Assembly: GCA_943325485.2 (NCBI GenBank)
Contig: CALPPP020000063.1
Location: 1-7,019, forward strand
From: Rickettsia typhi
GTDB taxonomy: Bacteria; Pseudomonadota; Gammaproteobacteria; Burkholderiales; Burkholderiaceae_C
Length of the DNA: 7,019 bases
Direction: 5' to 3'
Shown: positions 1 to 6,250 of the stretch, piece by piece
Numbering within the stretch: position 1 is the stretch's first letter
Layout: each line of letters begins with the position of its first letter
Notes under the pieces: model-generated
Told to the model about the DNA's origin: nothing
Seen by the model: the letters and a program-made list of their open reading frames with translations, nothing else
Database searches by the model: none
Translations under genes and position numbers: made by a program

Positions 1-242
1 AACACCGCGCCGCCACCCGTGGCGAGCACACCTCCCGCTTGGCGGGTGATGTCTTCCAAGGTTTGGCTCTCTACGTCACGAAAAGCGGCTTCGCCTTGGC
101 GCTCAAAATATTCTTTGATGCTGCAACCCAAGCGTTGCTCGATGACCTGATCGGAGTCGATGAAGTCGCAACCAATCCGGCGGGCAATTTGCCGCCCAAC
201 TGTTGACTTGCCACTGCCGGGCATACCCACCAAGGCCAACAC
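1..242 (-). CDS. aroK: Shikimate kinase, N-terminal 80 residues (cut by window start)
   Basis: Phosphorylates shikimate at the 3-hydroxyl with ATP in the cytoplasm, the fifth step of the chorismate (aromatic amino acid) pathway. The visible part carries the Walker A loop GMPGSGKST (residues 6–14), the D-S-D motif (29–31) that binds magnesium and shikimate, the F-R pair with R55, and the glycine triplet TGGGA (75–79) of the shikimate site. The start is GTG at 242–240, preceded by GAGGAA about 9 nt upstream. An in-frame TAG at 266–264 leaves only this GTG (or a non-standard ATT just before it) as a start that keeps the P-loop. This gives a very short N-terminus before the P-loop, as is usual for the family. 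It begins 13 nt after the pilQ stop and is probably co-transcribed with the pil genes, a linkage common in proteobacteria. The C-terminal part, including the lid, lies outside the window. Confidence 0.95.
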   Translation of the reverse strand, partial: MLALVGMPGSGKSTVGRQIARRIGCDFIDSDQVIEQRLGCSIKEYFERQGEAAFRDVESQTLEDITRQAGGVLATGGGAV

Positions 243-251
243 AATAAATAC

Positions 252-257
252 TTCCTC
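252..257 (-). promoter_or_regulatory. Ribosome binding site of aroK
   Basis: On the minus strand GAGGAA lies 9 nt upstream of the GTG start of aroK and overlaps the TGA stop of pilQ (258–256). This favours the GTG start and suggests that aroK translation is linked to ribosomes finishing pilQ. Confidence 0.55.
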
Positions 258-1557
258 ACGGTGCTAAAGCACGTTGCAAGAGCATTTTAGGGCTTAGGAA
301 TATCAGCAACTCTTGCTTGCTGCGCTTGCTGCTGCGGTTGCCAAACAGCCAACCAACGCCGGGTAATTCGCGCAAGCCCGGAACGCCTGCCAAGTTTTGG
401 TTGTCGCTGGTCTCAAAAATACCGCCAATCATCACCGTGCCGCCATCGTCGACCCGCACTTGGGTGCTGACATGCTTGGTATCGATGGCAAAGCCAGCAG
501 GCGTGCTTTGACCCACGCTGTCTTTGTGCACATCCAAGTCCATGGTGATGCTGCCCTCGGGGGTGATGCGTGGCGTGACCTCCAAGCGCAAATTGGCTTT
601 GCGAAATGCAATAGAAGTCGCGCCATTGCCCGCCGAGACTTGGTAGGGCAACTCTGTACCCTGCTCGATCACCGCCTTGGCTTGGTCCGCTGTGACCAAG
701 CGCGGGCTGGCCACCACCTTACCCAAGCCCTCAGCCTCCAGCGCAGACAACTCCATAGACAACCTAAGCGTTCGGGCAGGGTCAAACAATGTCAGCGCCA
801 AGGTAGCGGTATCTTGGCCTTGCAAACCCATGGCAGGCAAATTCAGCAACCGTGTGTTGTTGTCGCCGCGACTCAAGCGCACACCCAAACTTCTGGAAAA
901 ACTGTCTGAGGCTTCGATGATGCGCGCCTCAATCAGCACCTGTCGCTGCGGGATGTCAATGCGCTCTATCAACAATGCAACCTGTGCCAACCTGTCGGCC
1001 ACATCGGTGACAAACAGCTGGTTGGTTCGCACGTCGACCAGGGCTGAACCACGCCCACTCAGCAAACGCGGTGCGGGATTGTTGCTGACCACGCCGTTGC
1101 TGCTGAGCAAGGGCACCAGCAGGTCTTGTGCTTTGGCGTAATTGAGCGCAAAGGCTCGGGTTTGCACGGGTTCTAGCGCTTGCATTGCGACGCGACTCTC
1201 CAGCGCGGCCTTTTCTCTGGCAGCCAATTCCGCCACAGGCGCGACCCACAGCACGTCGCCCAGCCTGTGTTGACCCAAACCCTTGGTTTGCAGCAAGGTG
1301 TGCAGCACTTGGTCCCAAGGCACTTGGCTCAGGCGCAGGCTGAGGGTGCCGCTAACGCTCTCGGACACCACCATGTTGACGCCGCTGAAGTCGGCAATCA
1401 GTTGCAAAGCTGTACGCAATTCAATTTTGGGAAAATCCATCGACATGGGTGCACCACTGAACACTGGTGGCGCATCGGCAAGCGTCTGTGGCTGAGCATA
1501 GGTTGTGCCCATCAACCCAACGCAAACGGGGAAAACCGCATGAATGAACAACTTCAT
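256..1557 (-). CDS. pilQ: Short type IV pilus / DNA-uptake secretin PilQ
   Basis: Outer-membrane secretin expected to form the gated ring through which a type IV pilus or uptake pseudopilus passes. Residues 1–21 look like a Sec signal peptide (MKLFIHAVFP…TTYA, cleaved before Q22). Residues about 38–107 match the STN/N0 domain (MDFPKIELRTALQLIADFSGVN region), about 134–205 the N1/NolW-type domain, and about 206–426 the secretin barrel: VLIEARIIEA, VASPRLVTAD, IDTKHVSTQVRVDDGGTVMIGG and VPGLRELPGVGWLF. The in-frame Met 14 codons upstream (1599) is not used: the Met at 1557 starts a clean signal peptide, has AAGGGGG just upstream, and overlaps the preceding stop as ATGA. At 433 residues it is far shorter than typical PilQ of this group (around 700) and has no AMIN-type region. 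That size resembles HofQ/ComE secretins. PilQ identity is secure; whether it serves pili, competence or both is open. Confidence 0.93.
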   Translation of the reverse strand: MKLFIHAVFPVCVGLMGTTYAQPQTLADAPPVFSGAPMSMDFPKIELRTALQLIADFSGVNMVVSESVSGTLSLRLSQVPWDQVLHTLLQTKGLGQHRLGDVLWVAPVAELAAREKAALESRVAMQALEPVQTRAFALNYAKAQDLLVPLLSSNGVVSNNPAPRLLSGRGSALVDVRTNQLFVTDVADRLAQVALLIERIDIPQRQVLIEARIIEASDSFSRSLGVRLSRGDNNTRLLNLPAMGLQGQDTATLALTLFDPARTLRLSMELSALEAEGLGKVVASPRLVTADQAKAVIEQGTELPYQVSAGNGATSIAFRKANLRLEVTPRITPEGSITMDLDVHKDSVGQSTPAGFAIDTKHVSTQVRVDDGGTVMIGGIFETSDNQNLAGVPGLRELPGVGWLFGNRSSKRSKQELLIFLSPKMLLQRALAP

Positions 1558-2480
1558 GGTGCCCCCTTGAGCGGCCAACGGCTTACTTGCGCTTGCCACT
1601 GCCCTTGGCTATCGGCGACCCACTGACGCAGCCAGAGATGGTCGGCGCCAACCTCTGTCACCTCACCACCATTTGCACCCAAGGCCTGACCAGGCCTCAA
1701 GGTGTAGAGCTGCCCATCGTGCGCAAGCAATGCACCCGATTTGTCTGCTGTACGTAAAGCGCCGACCCATTGCCATTGCGATAACTCGACGTTGGGTAAG
1801 CGAGCTTGGGCGCTGGCCATTGGCACAAGTGTCGGCAAACCTTGGGATAAGCCAGCGGCATCAAAAGGATTGAACAAGCTCTCATGCCTCTGCGTATCGA
1901 GCAGCGCTGTTGAGGAAGTTGTTTTGGTGCTGGACGCCGCAAAACGCTTGAGAGCCTGCTCGGCGTCATCTTGGGTATGTAATTGCAGGGTCAAGTGCGG
2001 CTTGGCGTCAAACGACCCTTTTTCGCTGTCTGCGCTGATCTCAAAAGCGTTCACCCTCGCTTGCGGTGCATGTTCCGCGAAGGCTTGCCAAGCCAGCAAC
2101 AGGCTGGGCAAACTGCCGTTCCAATTGCGCGACCCCTGTTGATGAGCGTCTGAAGCGCTTTGCGAGATGCTGACCCATGCTGGCCAATTTTGACCCGAGG
2201 GGTGGCGCATCGCCTGCAAGGCTGCAACGCGTTGTTGATGTTGATTGAGCTGTCCTTGCAAGGTTTTCAGCTGCAGCAAAGCAGCCTCTTGGCGCTGCTG
2301 CGATTGCCACCATGTCAGCCATGCTTGGCCTGAGACTTGCCAACTCAGCCATAGGCTCATCAGCAATGCGCATGCGCTGAGCAGCAGGCATTGCGCCGAC
2401 ACAGGCCAAGCGTGTAAGACCCGCCAATGGCTGCGCCACTGTGGCCACCAGTGTGCGCCCAAGGTCAAGCGCGGGTTCAT
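1554..2480 (-). CDS. Fused PilO–PilP pilus alignment protein
   Basis: A single 308-residue protein that appears to combine two normally separate alignment-complex subunits. Residues about 27–50 form one transmembrane helix after a short basic, Trp-rich cytoplasmic tail. About 52–92 is a Gln-rich likely coiled coil, and about 115–180 could be a reduced PilO ferredoxin-like domain (weak similarity, recognised by position and pattern). After a Ser/Thr-rich linker (182–195), residues about 203–303 match PilP: NPFD (204–207), LPNVELSQWQWVGAL, then GQALGANGGEV (264–274), corresponding to the family's GxxLGxNxGxV core, and a final WLRQWV…GQWQ strand pair. PilP is normally a lipoprotein; here no lipobox exists and the domain would be tethered by the PilO helix. 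The start overlaps the pilN stop and the stop overlaps the pilQ start, both ATGA. Expected role: periplasmic bridge between PilM/PilN and the PilQ ring. The PilP half is clear; the PilO half rests on topology, order and faint similarity. Confidence 0.82.
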   Translation of the reverse strand: MNPRLTLGAHWWPQWRSHWRVLHAWPVSAQCLLLSACALLMSLWLSWQVSGQAWLTWWQSQQRQEAALLQLKTLQGQLNQHQQRVAALQAMRHPSGQNWPAWVSISQSASDAHQQGSRNWNGSLPSLLLAWQAFAEHAPQARVNAFEISADSEKGSFDAKPHLTLQLHTQDDAEQALKRFAASSTKTTSSTALLDTQRHESLFNPFDAAGLSQGLPTLVPMASAQARLPNVELSQWQWVGALRTADKSGALLAHDGQLYTLRPGQALGANGGEVTEVGADHLWLRQWVADSQGQWQAQVSRWPLKGAP

Positions 2481-3043
2481 GAGCGAAGCCCTTGGGGGCT
2501 AGGCGAGCTGAGCTCAAAGGTATGCAAATGCCACAAGCGGCCTTGAGGGCAGCGCCACAACTGGCTCGACACTGGCGTGGGCTGCATCCTGAGGTTGATG
2601 CCATAGGCTTGCAGCTGATCCTGCCAATGCAGCACCTGCGCAGCGTTCAAGGCGCGCACTTGCAGCTGCCATTGGCCCTCTCGCCACTGGACTTGGCTGA
2701 GTTGCAAGCCGCGCGGTGGCACACGTAAAAAGTCCATCCATGAACGCCAAGCTTGCCATTGTTGCTGTTGCCATTGCGGCCAAGCCTGCTGTACCTGTTG
2801 TGCTTGGCGGTAACGGTGTTGCCACAGCGGCTCTTCTTGCAATTTGGATTGCAAAGCTTGCTGCTCCAGCTGCAGCCCTGACATGCTTGCCTCATGTGCC
2901 GCATTGGCGTCTGCCAGCCATTGGTCAATGCCAAACACCATGGCAATGGTAGTGGCAGCAGCGAGCAAGCCGCCGATTTGCCAGCGCTGCAGCACCGCTT
3001 GTCGCTGACGCTCGCGCCATGGCACCAAATTGATCGCGCTCAT
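2477..3043 (-). CDS. pilN: Type IV pilus inner-membrane alignment protein PilN
   Basis: Bitopic inner-membrane subunit that pairs with PilO and anchors PilM. The 188-residue protein begins with the signature N-terminus INLVPWRERQRQ (residues 4–15), the conserved cytoplasmic peptide that docks into PilM. A transmembrane helix follows (about 22–40), then a Gln-rich predicted coiled coil (about 47–102) and a C-terminal ferredoxin-like region (about 107–178, GLQLSQVQWREGQWQLQVRA). The Met at 3043 is chosen over an in-frame Met at 3145 because it sits directly before the INL motif and its ATG overlaps the pilM stop (ATGA); the extension would overlap pilM by about 100 bp. The protein is strikingly rich in Trp (14) and Gln (about 36), including W-Q-Q-Q-Q-W-Q at 91–97. 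Size is normal for PilN/HofN. Confidence 0.9.
   Translation of the reverse strand: MSAINLVPWRERQRQAVLQRWQIGGLLAAATTIAMVFGIDQWLADANAAHEASMSGLQLEQQALQSKLQEEPLWQHRYRQAQQVQQAWPQWQQQQWQAWRSWMDFLRVPPRGLQLSQVQWREGQWQLQVRALNAAQVLHWQDQLQAYGINLRMQPTPVSSQLWRCPQGRLWHLHTFELSSPSPQGLRS
2753..2776. repeat. Short in-frame direct repeat in pilN encoding Gln-Trp-Gln
   Basis: The 9-mer TTGCCATTG occurs at 2753–2761 and again at 2768–2776, 15 bp apart. On the coding strand it reads CAATGGCAA twice, separated by CAGCAA, and encodes part of the Trp/Gln cluster of PilN. It is an in-phase duplication-like pattern inside a coding region, probably from local slippage or codon-level bias, not a regulatory or mobile element. 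Confidence 0.5.
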
Positions 3044-3732
3044 GGTGCCAGCACACCCAAGGCCAAGCCACCTGCTCGTGCTTGCAAATGCAGCGCCATC
3101 CCCTGCACTGCCTGCCGGCTGACAACACTGGACTGTTGCTGCCAACGCGCTTCAGCCTGCCATGCAGGTTCTAGGCGCATCAACCACAGACCCGCCGCAC
3201 GGCACCAGTGCTCGCAAGCCGCCACCCAAGCACGCTGCGTGGCCAAGACCTCCACGTGCTGAAGTGCTTGCGCTTGCATGGCCGCCATCAGCCAATCGGG
3301 ACGCAGTGTCTGTCCCGCTTGGGCCGCACCGTCAGGGGCTGGCAAAGTGTGAAAGTCCCAGACCGTGTCGCCCAAAGGCCAAGGCAGTTGCCGAGTCAGT
3401 TCTGCCTCGATGGCCTTGACCTGATCGCGCAGATGCAAGCCACTTTGCAATGTGAAGCTGAAGCGGCGCAGCCGCCCGTCTTCAATAGACAGCGCTGCGT
3501 CTTGTGCCTGACAACCGGCTTTGTGACGTGCGTTGCGCAACCAAGTGGGGTCGGGCCATCCCGCCAACAGGCTTTGGTGGGTCTTGGGCGCGTCTTGCAA
3601 AGCCAGCCAATGCCAGCGCTGAATGTGCAACTGCCCCTTGACGGGAGCGCTGGCTTGGGCCAAGGCCAAGCCATCGGGTTGGACCACCACACCCAAGCTG
3701 CGGCGTATGGTTCGGGGAAAGAGTCGGTGCAT
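3040..3732 (-). CDS. pilM: Shortened PilM-like actin-fold pilus assembly protein
   Basis: Cytoplasmic component that would bind the PilN N-terminus and link the alignment complex to the motor. The 230-residue protein retains the first half of PilM. An opening β-hairpin, SLGVVVQPDGLALAQAS (12–28), stands where the family has its G-D/L-I-S-x-x-x-V-K-L motif. The segment DAALSIEDGRLRRFSF to LPWPLGDTVWDF (78–127) matches subdomain 1C, and VEVLATQRAWV…AAGLWLMRLEPAW (160–191) matches the conserved VxxVAxRxxxVxxxxxxxxxAGL pattern. Typical PilM runs to about 355 residues; the second nucleotide-binding subdomain (the D-x-G-x-x-x-T region) is absent, and the last residues (AGGLALGVLAP) resemble only the extreme C-terminus of the family. 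The start has an excellent Shine-Dalgarno, and the stop overlaps the pilN ATG. First gene of the operon. Identity is supported by order and pattern; ATP binding is doubtful. Confidence 0.82.
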   Translation of the reverse strand: MHRLFPRTIRRSLGVVVQPDGLALAQASAPVKGQLHIQRWHWLALQDAPKTHQSLLAGWPDPTWLRNARHKAGCQAQDAALSIEDGRLRRFSFTLQSGLHLRDQVKAIEAELTRQLPWPLGDTVWDFHTLPAPDGAAQAGQTLRPDWLMAAMQAQALQHVEVLATQRAWVAACEHWCRAAGLWLMRLEPAWQAEARWQQQSSVVSRQAVQGMALHLQARAGGLALGVLAP

Positions 3733-3736
3733 AAAA

Positions 3737-3742
3737 CCTCCT
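3737..3742 (-). promoter_or_regulatory. Strong Shine-Dalgarno of pilM
   Basis: The minus strand reads AGGAGG, then four T residues, then the ATG at 3732. It is the only consensus-like ribosome binding site seen at the pil operon, consistent with pilM being the first translated gene and the following pil genes being coupled through ATGA overlaps. Confidence 0.8.
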
Positions 3743-3774
3743 GTTCAAACACGGCAGCAGGTTGTAAATCCGAG

Positions 3775-3788
3775 CCCAAGGCCTTGGG
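3775..3788. promoter_or_regulatory. Perfect 14-bp palindrome in the pilM–mrcA divergent region
   Basis: CCCAAGG followed directly by CCTTGGG is a perfect inverted repeat with no spacer. It lies midway between the two divergent starts: 43 bp upstream of the pilM start and 72 bp upstream of the mrcA start. Its position just upstream of the possible mrcA -10 element would suit an operator for a dimeric regulator. It has no U-tract and no loop, so it is not an intrinsic terminator. The regulatory role is inference; chance occurrence in GC-rich DNA is possible. Confidence 0.3.
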
Positions 3789-3811
3789 TTAAGCTGGACT
3801 GGCGAAGTTTT

Positions 3812-3817
3812 TACAAT
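3812..3817 (+). promoter_or_regulatory. Possible -10 element of mrcA
   Basis: TACAAT matches five of six bases of the sigma-70 -10 consensus and lies 42 nt upstream of the preferred mrcA start. At 17-bp spacing the -35 position (3789–3794, TTAAGC) is poor; a better TTGGGT at 3784–3789 is too far (22 bp). A start site near 3824 would give a leader of about 36 nt. Confidence 0.35.
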
Positions 3818-3859
3818 GCACTTACTCTCTTGAACGCCCACCAGCGGCACCCCATCCCC

Positions 3860-6238
3860 ATGCCCCCAGCCTCCAAGCCTCCCGAAAGCCCTCGCGCCGA
3901 ACCGGCCAAGACCTCCCAATCCACCTTGTGGCAGGTACTGGGCAGCTTCATTGCCTGGGGCACAGGCCTGGGTGTGGCGGGTTTTTTAAGCTTGGTTTTG
4001 CTGGTCGGTGTCGCGCTGGCCATGGCCTATCCCCAGTTGCCCGATATCTCCGATTTGGCCGACTACCGGCCCAAATTGTCGATGCGGGTTTTTTCCGCCG
4101 AGGGCAAGGTGATAGGCGAGTTTGGCGAAGAGCGGCGCAAATTGGTGCCCTTCAAAGACATCCCTGATGTGGTCAAGCAAGCGGTGCTGTCCATCGAAGA
4201 CGCACGCTTCTACCAGCACGGCGGGGTGGACTACATCGGTTTGGCTCGTGCCAGCTTGGCCAATGTGGGCCGCGCCAAAAGCCAAGGTGCTTCCACCATC
4301 ACCATGCAAGTGGCACGTAACGTCTACCTCTCTTCTGAAAAAACGTTCACCCGCAAAATTTACGAGCTGTTGCTCACCTACAAGCTCGAGCACTTGCTCA
4401 GCAAAGACCAGATTTTTGAAATCTATTTGAACCAAATTTTCTTAGGTCACCGTGCTTACGGGTTTGCAGCTGCGGCCGAAACTTATTTTGGCAAACCCAT
4501 TCAAAACTTGAGCATCGCCGAAGCCGCCATGCTGGCTGGTTTGCCCAAAGCACCCTCGGCCTACAACCCCATCAATAACCCCAAACGCGCTCGCTCACGC
4601 CAGCTCTACATCATCGAGCGTATGCAAGAAAACGGCTTTATCACCAAAGAACAGGCACAGAGCGCCAAAGTTGAAGAACTGAAAATCCGCAGTGTCACCA
4701 CCCCCAACACCACCCATGCCGACTACGTGGCCGAGATGGCGCGACAACTCATGTTTGCGCAATACGGCCCTGACAGTTACACCCGTGGCCTGAATGTGTA
4801 CACCACCATCAAAGCCGATGACCAAGAGGTTGCCTACCAAGCATTGCGCCGCGGCATCATGGACTATGAGTTACGTCAGGTCTACCGTGGCCCCGAAAAA
4901 TTCATCACCTTGCCCAGCGACGCTCGCGAGCAAGAGGACGCGATCGACGAGGCCTTGATCGACGCCGGTGACAAGGGTGATTTGCTGGCCGCTGTGGTGC
5001 TGGAAGTTGCGCCTAAAAAGGTGCGTGTCATGCGGCAAAACAGCGAGGTGCTAGAAATCACGGGCGACGGTTTGAAACCGGTGCAATCGGGCCTGTCCGA
5101 CAAAGCGCCACCCCATATCAAATTGCGCGCTGGCGCCATCGTGCGGGTGGCTAAAAACGCCAAAGGCGATTGGTCTTTGACCCAGTTGCCGGAAGTTGAA
5201 GGCGCGTTTGTGGCACTCGACCCCACTGACGGCGCGATCCGTTCACTGGTTGGCGGTTTTGATTTCGACAAAAACAAGTTCAACCATGTCACCCAGGCGT
5301 GGCGTCAACCGGGCTCGAGCTTCAAGCCCTTTATTTACTCTGCCGCGCTGGACAAAGGCTTCACGGCTGCAACGCAAGTCAACGATGCGCCACTGTTTTT
5401 TGATGCCAGCGTGACCGGCAGCCAAGCGTGGGAGCCCAAAAATTACGACGGTAAATTCGAAGGCATCATGCCGCTCAAAACCGCTTTGGCCAAATCCAAA
5501 AACATGGTGTCCATTCGCATTTTGCAAGCGGTAGGCCCCAAAGAGGCTCAAAATTGGATCAGTCGCTTTGGTTTTGAGCCAGAGCGCCATCCGGCTTATT
5601 TGACGATGGCTTTGGGGGCGGGGTCAGTGACACCTTTGCAAGTGGCCTTGGGCTATTCGGTATTTGCCAATGGGGGCTATTTGGTCAAACCCTATTTGAT
5701 TTCCAAAGTCACCGACCCGCTGGGCAAAGTTTTGTCGCAATACACGCCCATCGAACTGGATGAGCGTGCCCGTGCCATCGAACCGCGCAATGCGTTTGTG
5801 ATGAGCCAGTTGCTGCAAGAAGTCACCCGCTCTGGCACAGCTGTTCGGGCTCAACAGGTGTTAAAGCGCAACGATATTTATGGCAAAACCGGTACCACCA
5901 ACGACTCCATGGACGCGTGGTTTGCCGGCTACCACCCCACACTGACGGCAGTGACATGGATTGGCTACGACACCCCGCGCAAACTGGGAGACCGTGAAAC
6001 GGGCGGTGGACTGAGTCTGCCGGTGTGGATCAGCTATATGCAAAGCGCTTTGAAAAATGTGCCCATCACGCCTTTGCCTGTGCCCGCTGGGGTGGTGTAT
6101 GAAAGCGGCGACTGGTTTTTCCAAGAGTTCACCCACACCACTGGCGTCACGCATTTAGGTATCGAAGGGCATGATGCCAATGGCGAAACAGCCGCAGACA
6201 CAGAGAAGAAAAAAATTCTCGATATGTTCAAAGAGTAA
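3860..6238 (+). CDS. mrcA: Bifunctional penicillin-binding protein 1A (class A PBP)
   Basis: Polymerises lipid II into glycan strands and cross-links the peptides, working in the periplasm from an inner-membrane anchor. The 792-residue protein has a Pro/Ser-rich cytoplasmic tail and one transmembrane helix (about 29–56). The GT51 glycosyltransferase domain shows EDARFYQHGG with catalytic E113, QGASTITMQVARN (142–154), RKIYELLLTYKLEHLLSKDQ and EIYLNQIFLG with E187 (165–196), and AAMLAGLPKAPSAYNP (222–237). A PBP1A-type OB-like insert occupies about 345–445. The transpeptidase domain carries SxxK (S486–K489, PGSSFKPF), SxN (S546-K-N548) and KTG (676–678, GKTGTTND). All catalytic residues are present and length is normal. 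The reading frame stays open upstream to an ATG at 3623, but that extension runs antisense through pilM, lacks family similarity and crosses the intergenic region, so ATG 3860 is preferred. No good Shine-Dalgarno precedes it. Divergent from pilM, as in many proteobacteria. Confidence 0.96.
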   Translation: MPPASKPPESPRAEPAKTSQSTLWQVLGSFIAWGTGLGVAGFLSLVLLVGVALAMAYPQLPDISDLADYRPKLSMRVFSAEGKVIGEFGEERRKLVPFKDIPDVVKQAVLSIEDARFYQHGGVDYIGLARASLANVGRAKSQGASTITMQVARNVYLSSEKTFTRKIYELLLTYKLEHLLSKDQIFEIYLNQIFLGHRAYGFAAAAETYFGKPIQNLSIAEAAMLAGLPKAPSAYNPINNPKRARSRQLYIIERMQENGFITKEQAQSAKVEELKIRSVTTPNTTHADYVAEMARQLMFAQYGPDSYTRGLNVYTTIKADDQEVAYQALRRGIMDYELRQVYRGPEKFITLPSDAREQEDAIDEALIDAGDKGDLLAAVVLEVAPKKVRVMRQNSEVLEITGDGLKPVQSGLSDKAPPHIKLRAGAIVRVAKNAKGDWSLTQLPEVEGAFVALDPTDGAIRSLVGGFDFDKNKFNHVTQAWRQPGSSFKPFIYSAALDKGFTAATQVNDAPLFFDASVTGSQAWEPKNYDGKFEGIMPLKTALAKSKNMVSIRILQAVGPKEAQNWISRFGFEPERHPAYLTMALGAGSVTPLQVALGYSVFANGGYLVKPYLISKVTDPLGKVLSQYTPIELDERARAIEPRNAFVMSQLLQEVTRSGTAVRAQQVLKRNDIYGKTGTTNDSMDAWFAGYHPTLTAVTWIGYDTPRKLGDRETGGGLSLPVWISYMQSALKNVPITPLPVPAGVVYESGDWFFQEFTHTTGVTHLGIEGHDANGETAADTEKKKILDMFKE

Positions 6239-6250
6239 ACGGACAGCCTC

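Noticed and set aside
71..259. Open frame starting at a GTG at 259 on the minus strand
   Set aside because: It is the wrong frame over aroK. The neighbouring frame carries the P-loop, D-S-D and GGG motifs of shikimate kinase.
1558..1599. N-terminal extension of pilQ
   Set aside because: It would bury the signal peptide behind 14 residues; the Met at 1557 has a Shine-Dalgarno-like AAGGGGG and overlaps the preceding stop.
397..1626. Several plus-strand open frames of 130–170 codons opposite pilQ
   Set aside because: Low-complexity, His/Arg/Gln-rich translations typical of antisense shadows; none has family motifs.
3044..3145. N-terminal extension of pilN
   Set aside because: The extra 34 residues lie inside the pilM coding region in another frame and precede the conserved INLVPW start. 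The ATGA overlap at 3043–3040 marks the true start.
3208..3792. 194-codon plus-strand open frame opposite pilM
   Set aside because: No recognisable motif, no good ribosome binding site, and it lies opposite a gene with clear PilM patterns. Long antisense frames are common in GC-rich coding DNA.
3623..3859. In-frame upstream extension of mrcA from the ATG at 3623 (79 extra residues)
   Set aside because: It runs antisense to pilM and through the divergent promoter region, has no resemblance to PBP1A N-termini, and would make the cytoplasmic tail abnormally long. ATG 3860 gives the usual family length.
3986..4435. 149-codon minus-strand open frame opposite mrcA
   Set aside because: It is antisense to the conserved glycosyltransferase motifs and is a shadow of that conserved coding sequence.
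6203..6220. GAGAA…TTCTC inverted repeat with an A-rich loop near the mrcA end, considered as a terminator
   Set aside because: The stem is only 5 bp and AT-rich, it lies inside the mrcA coding region, and the A/U run is in the loop, not after the stem.
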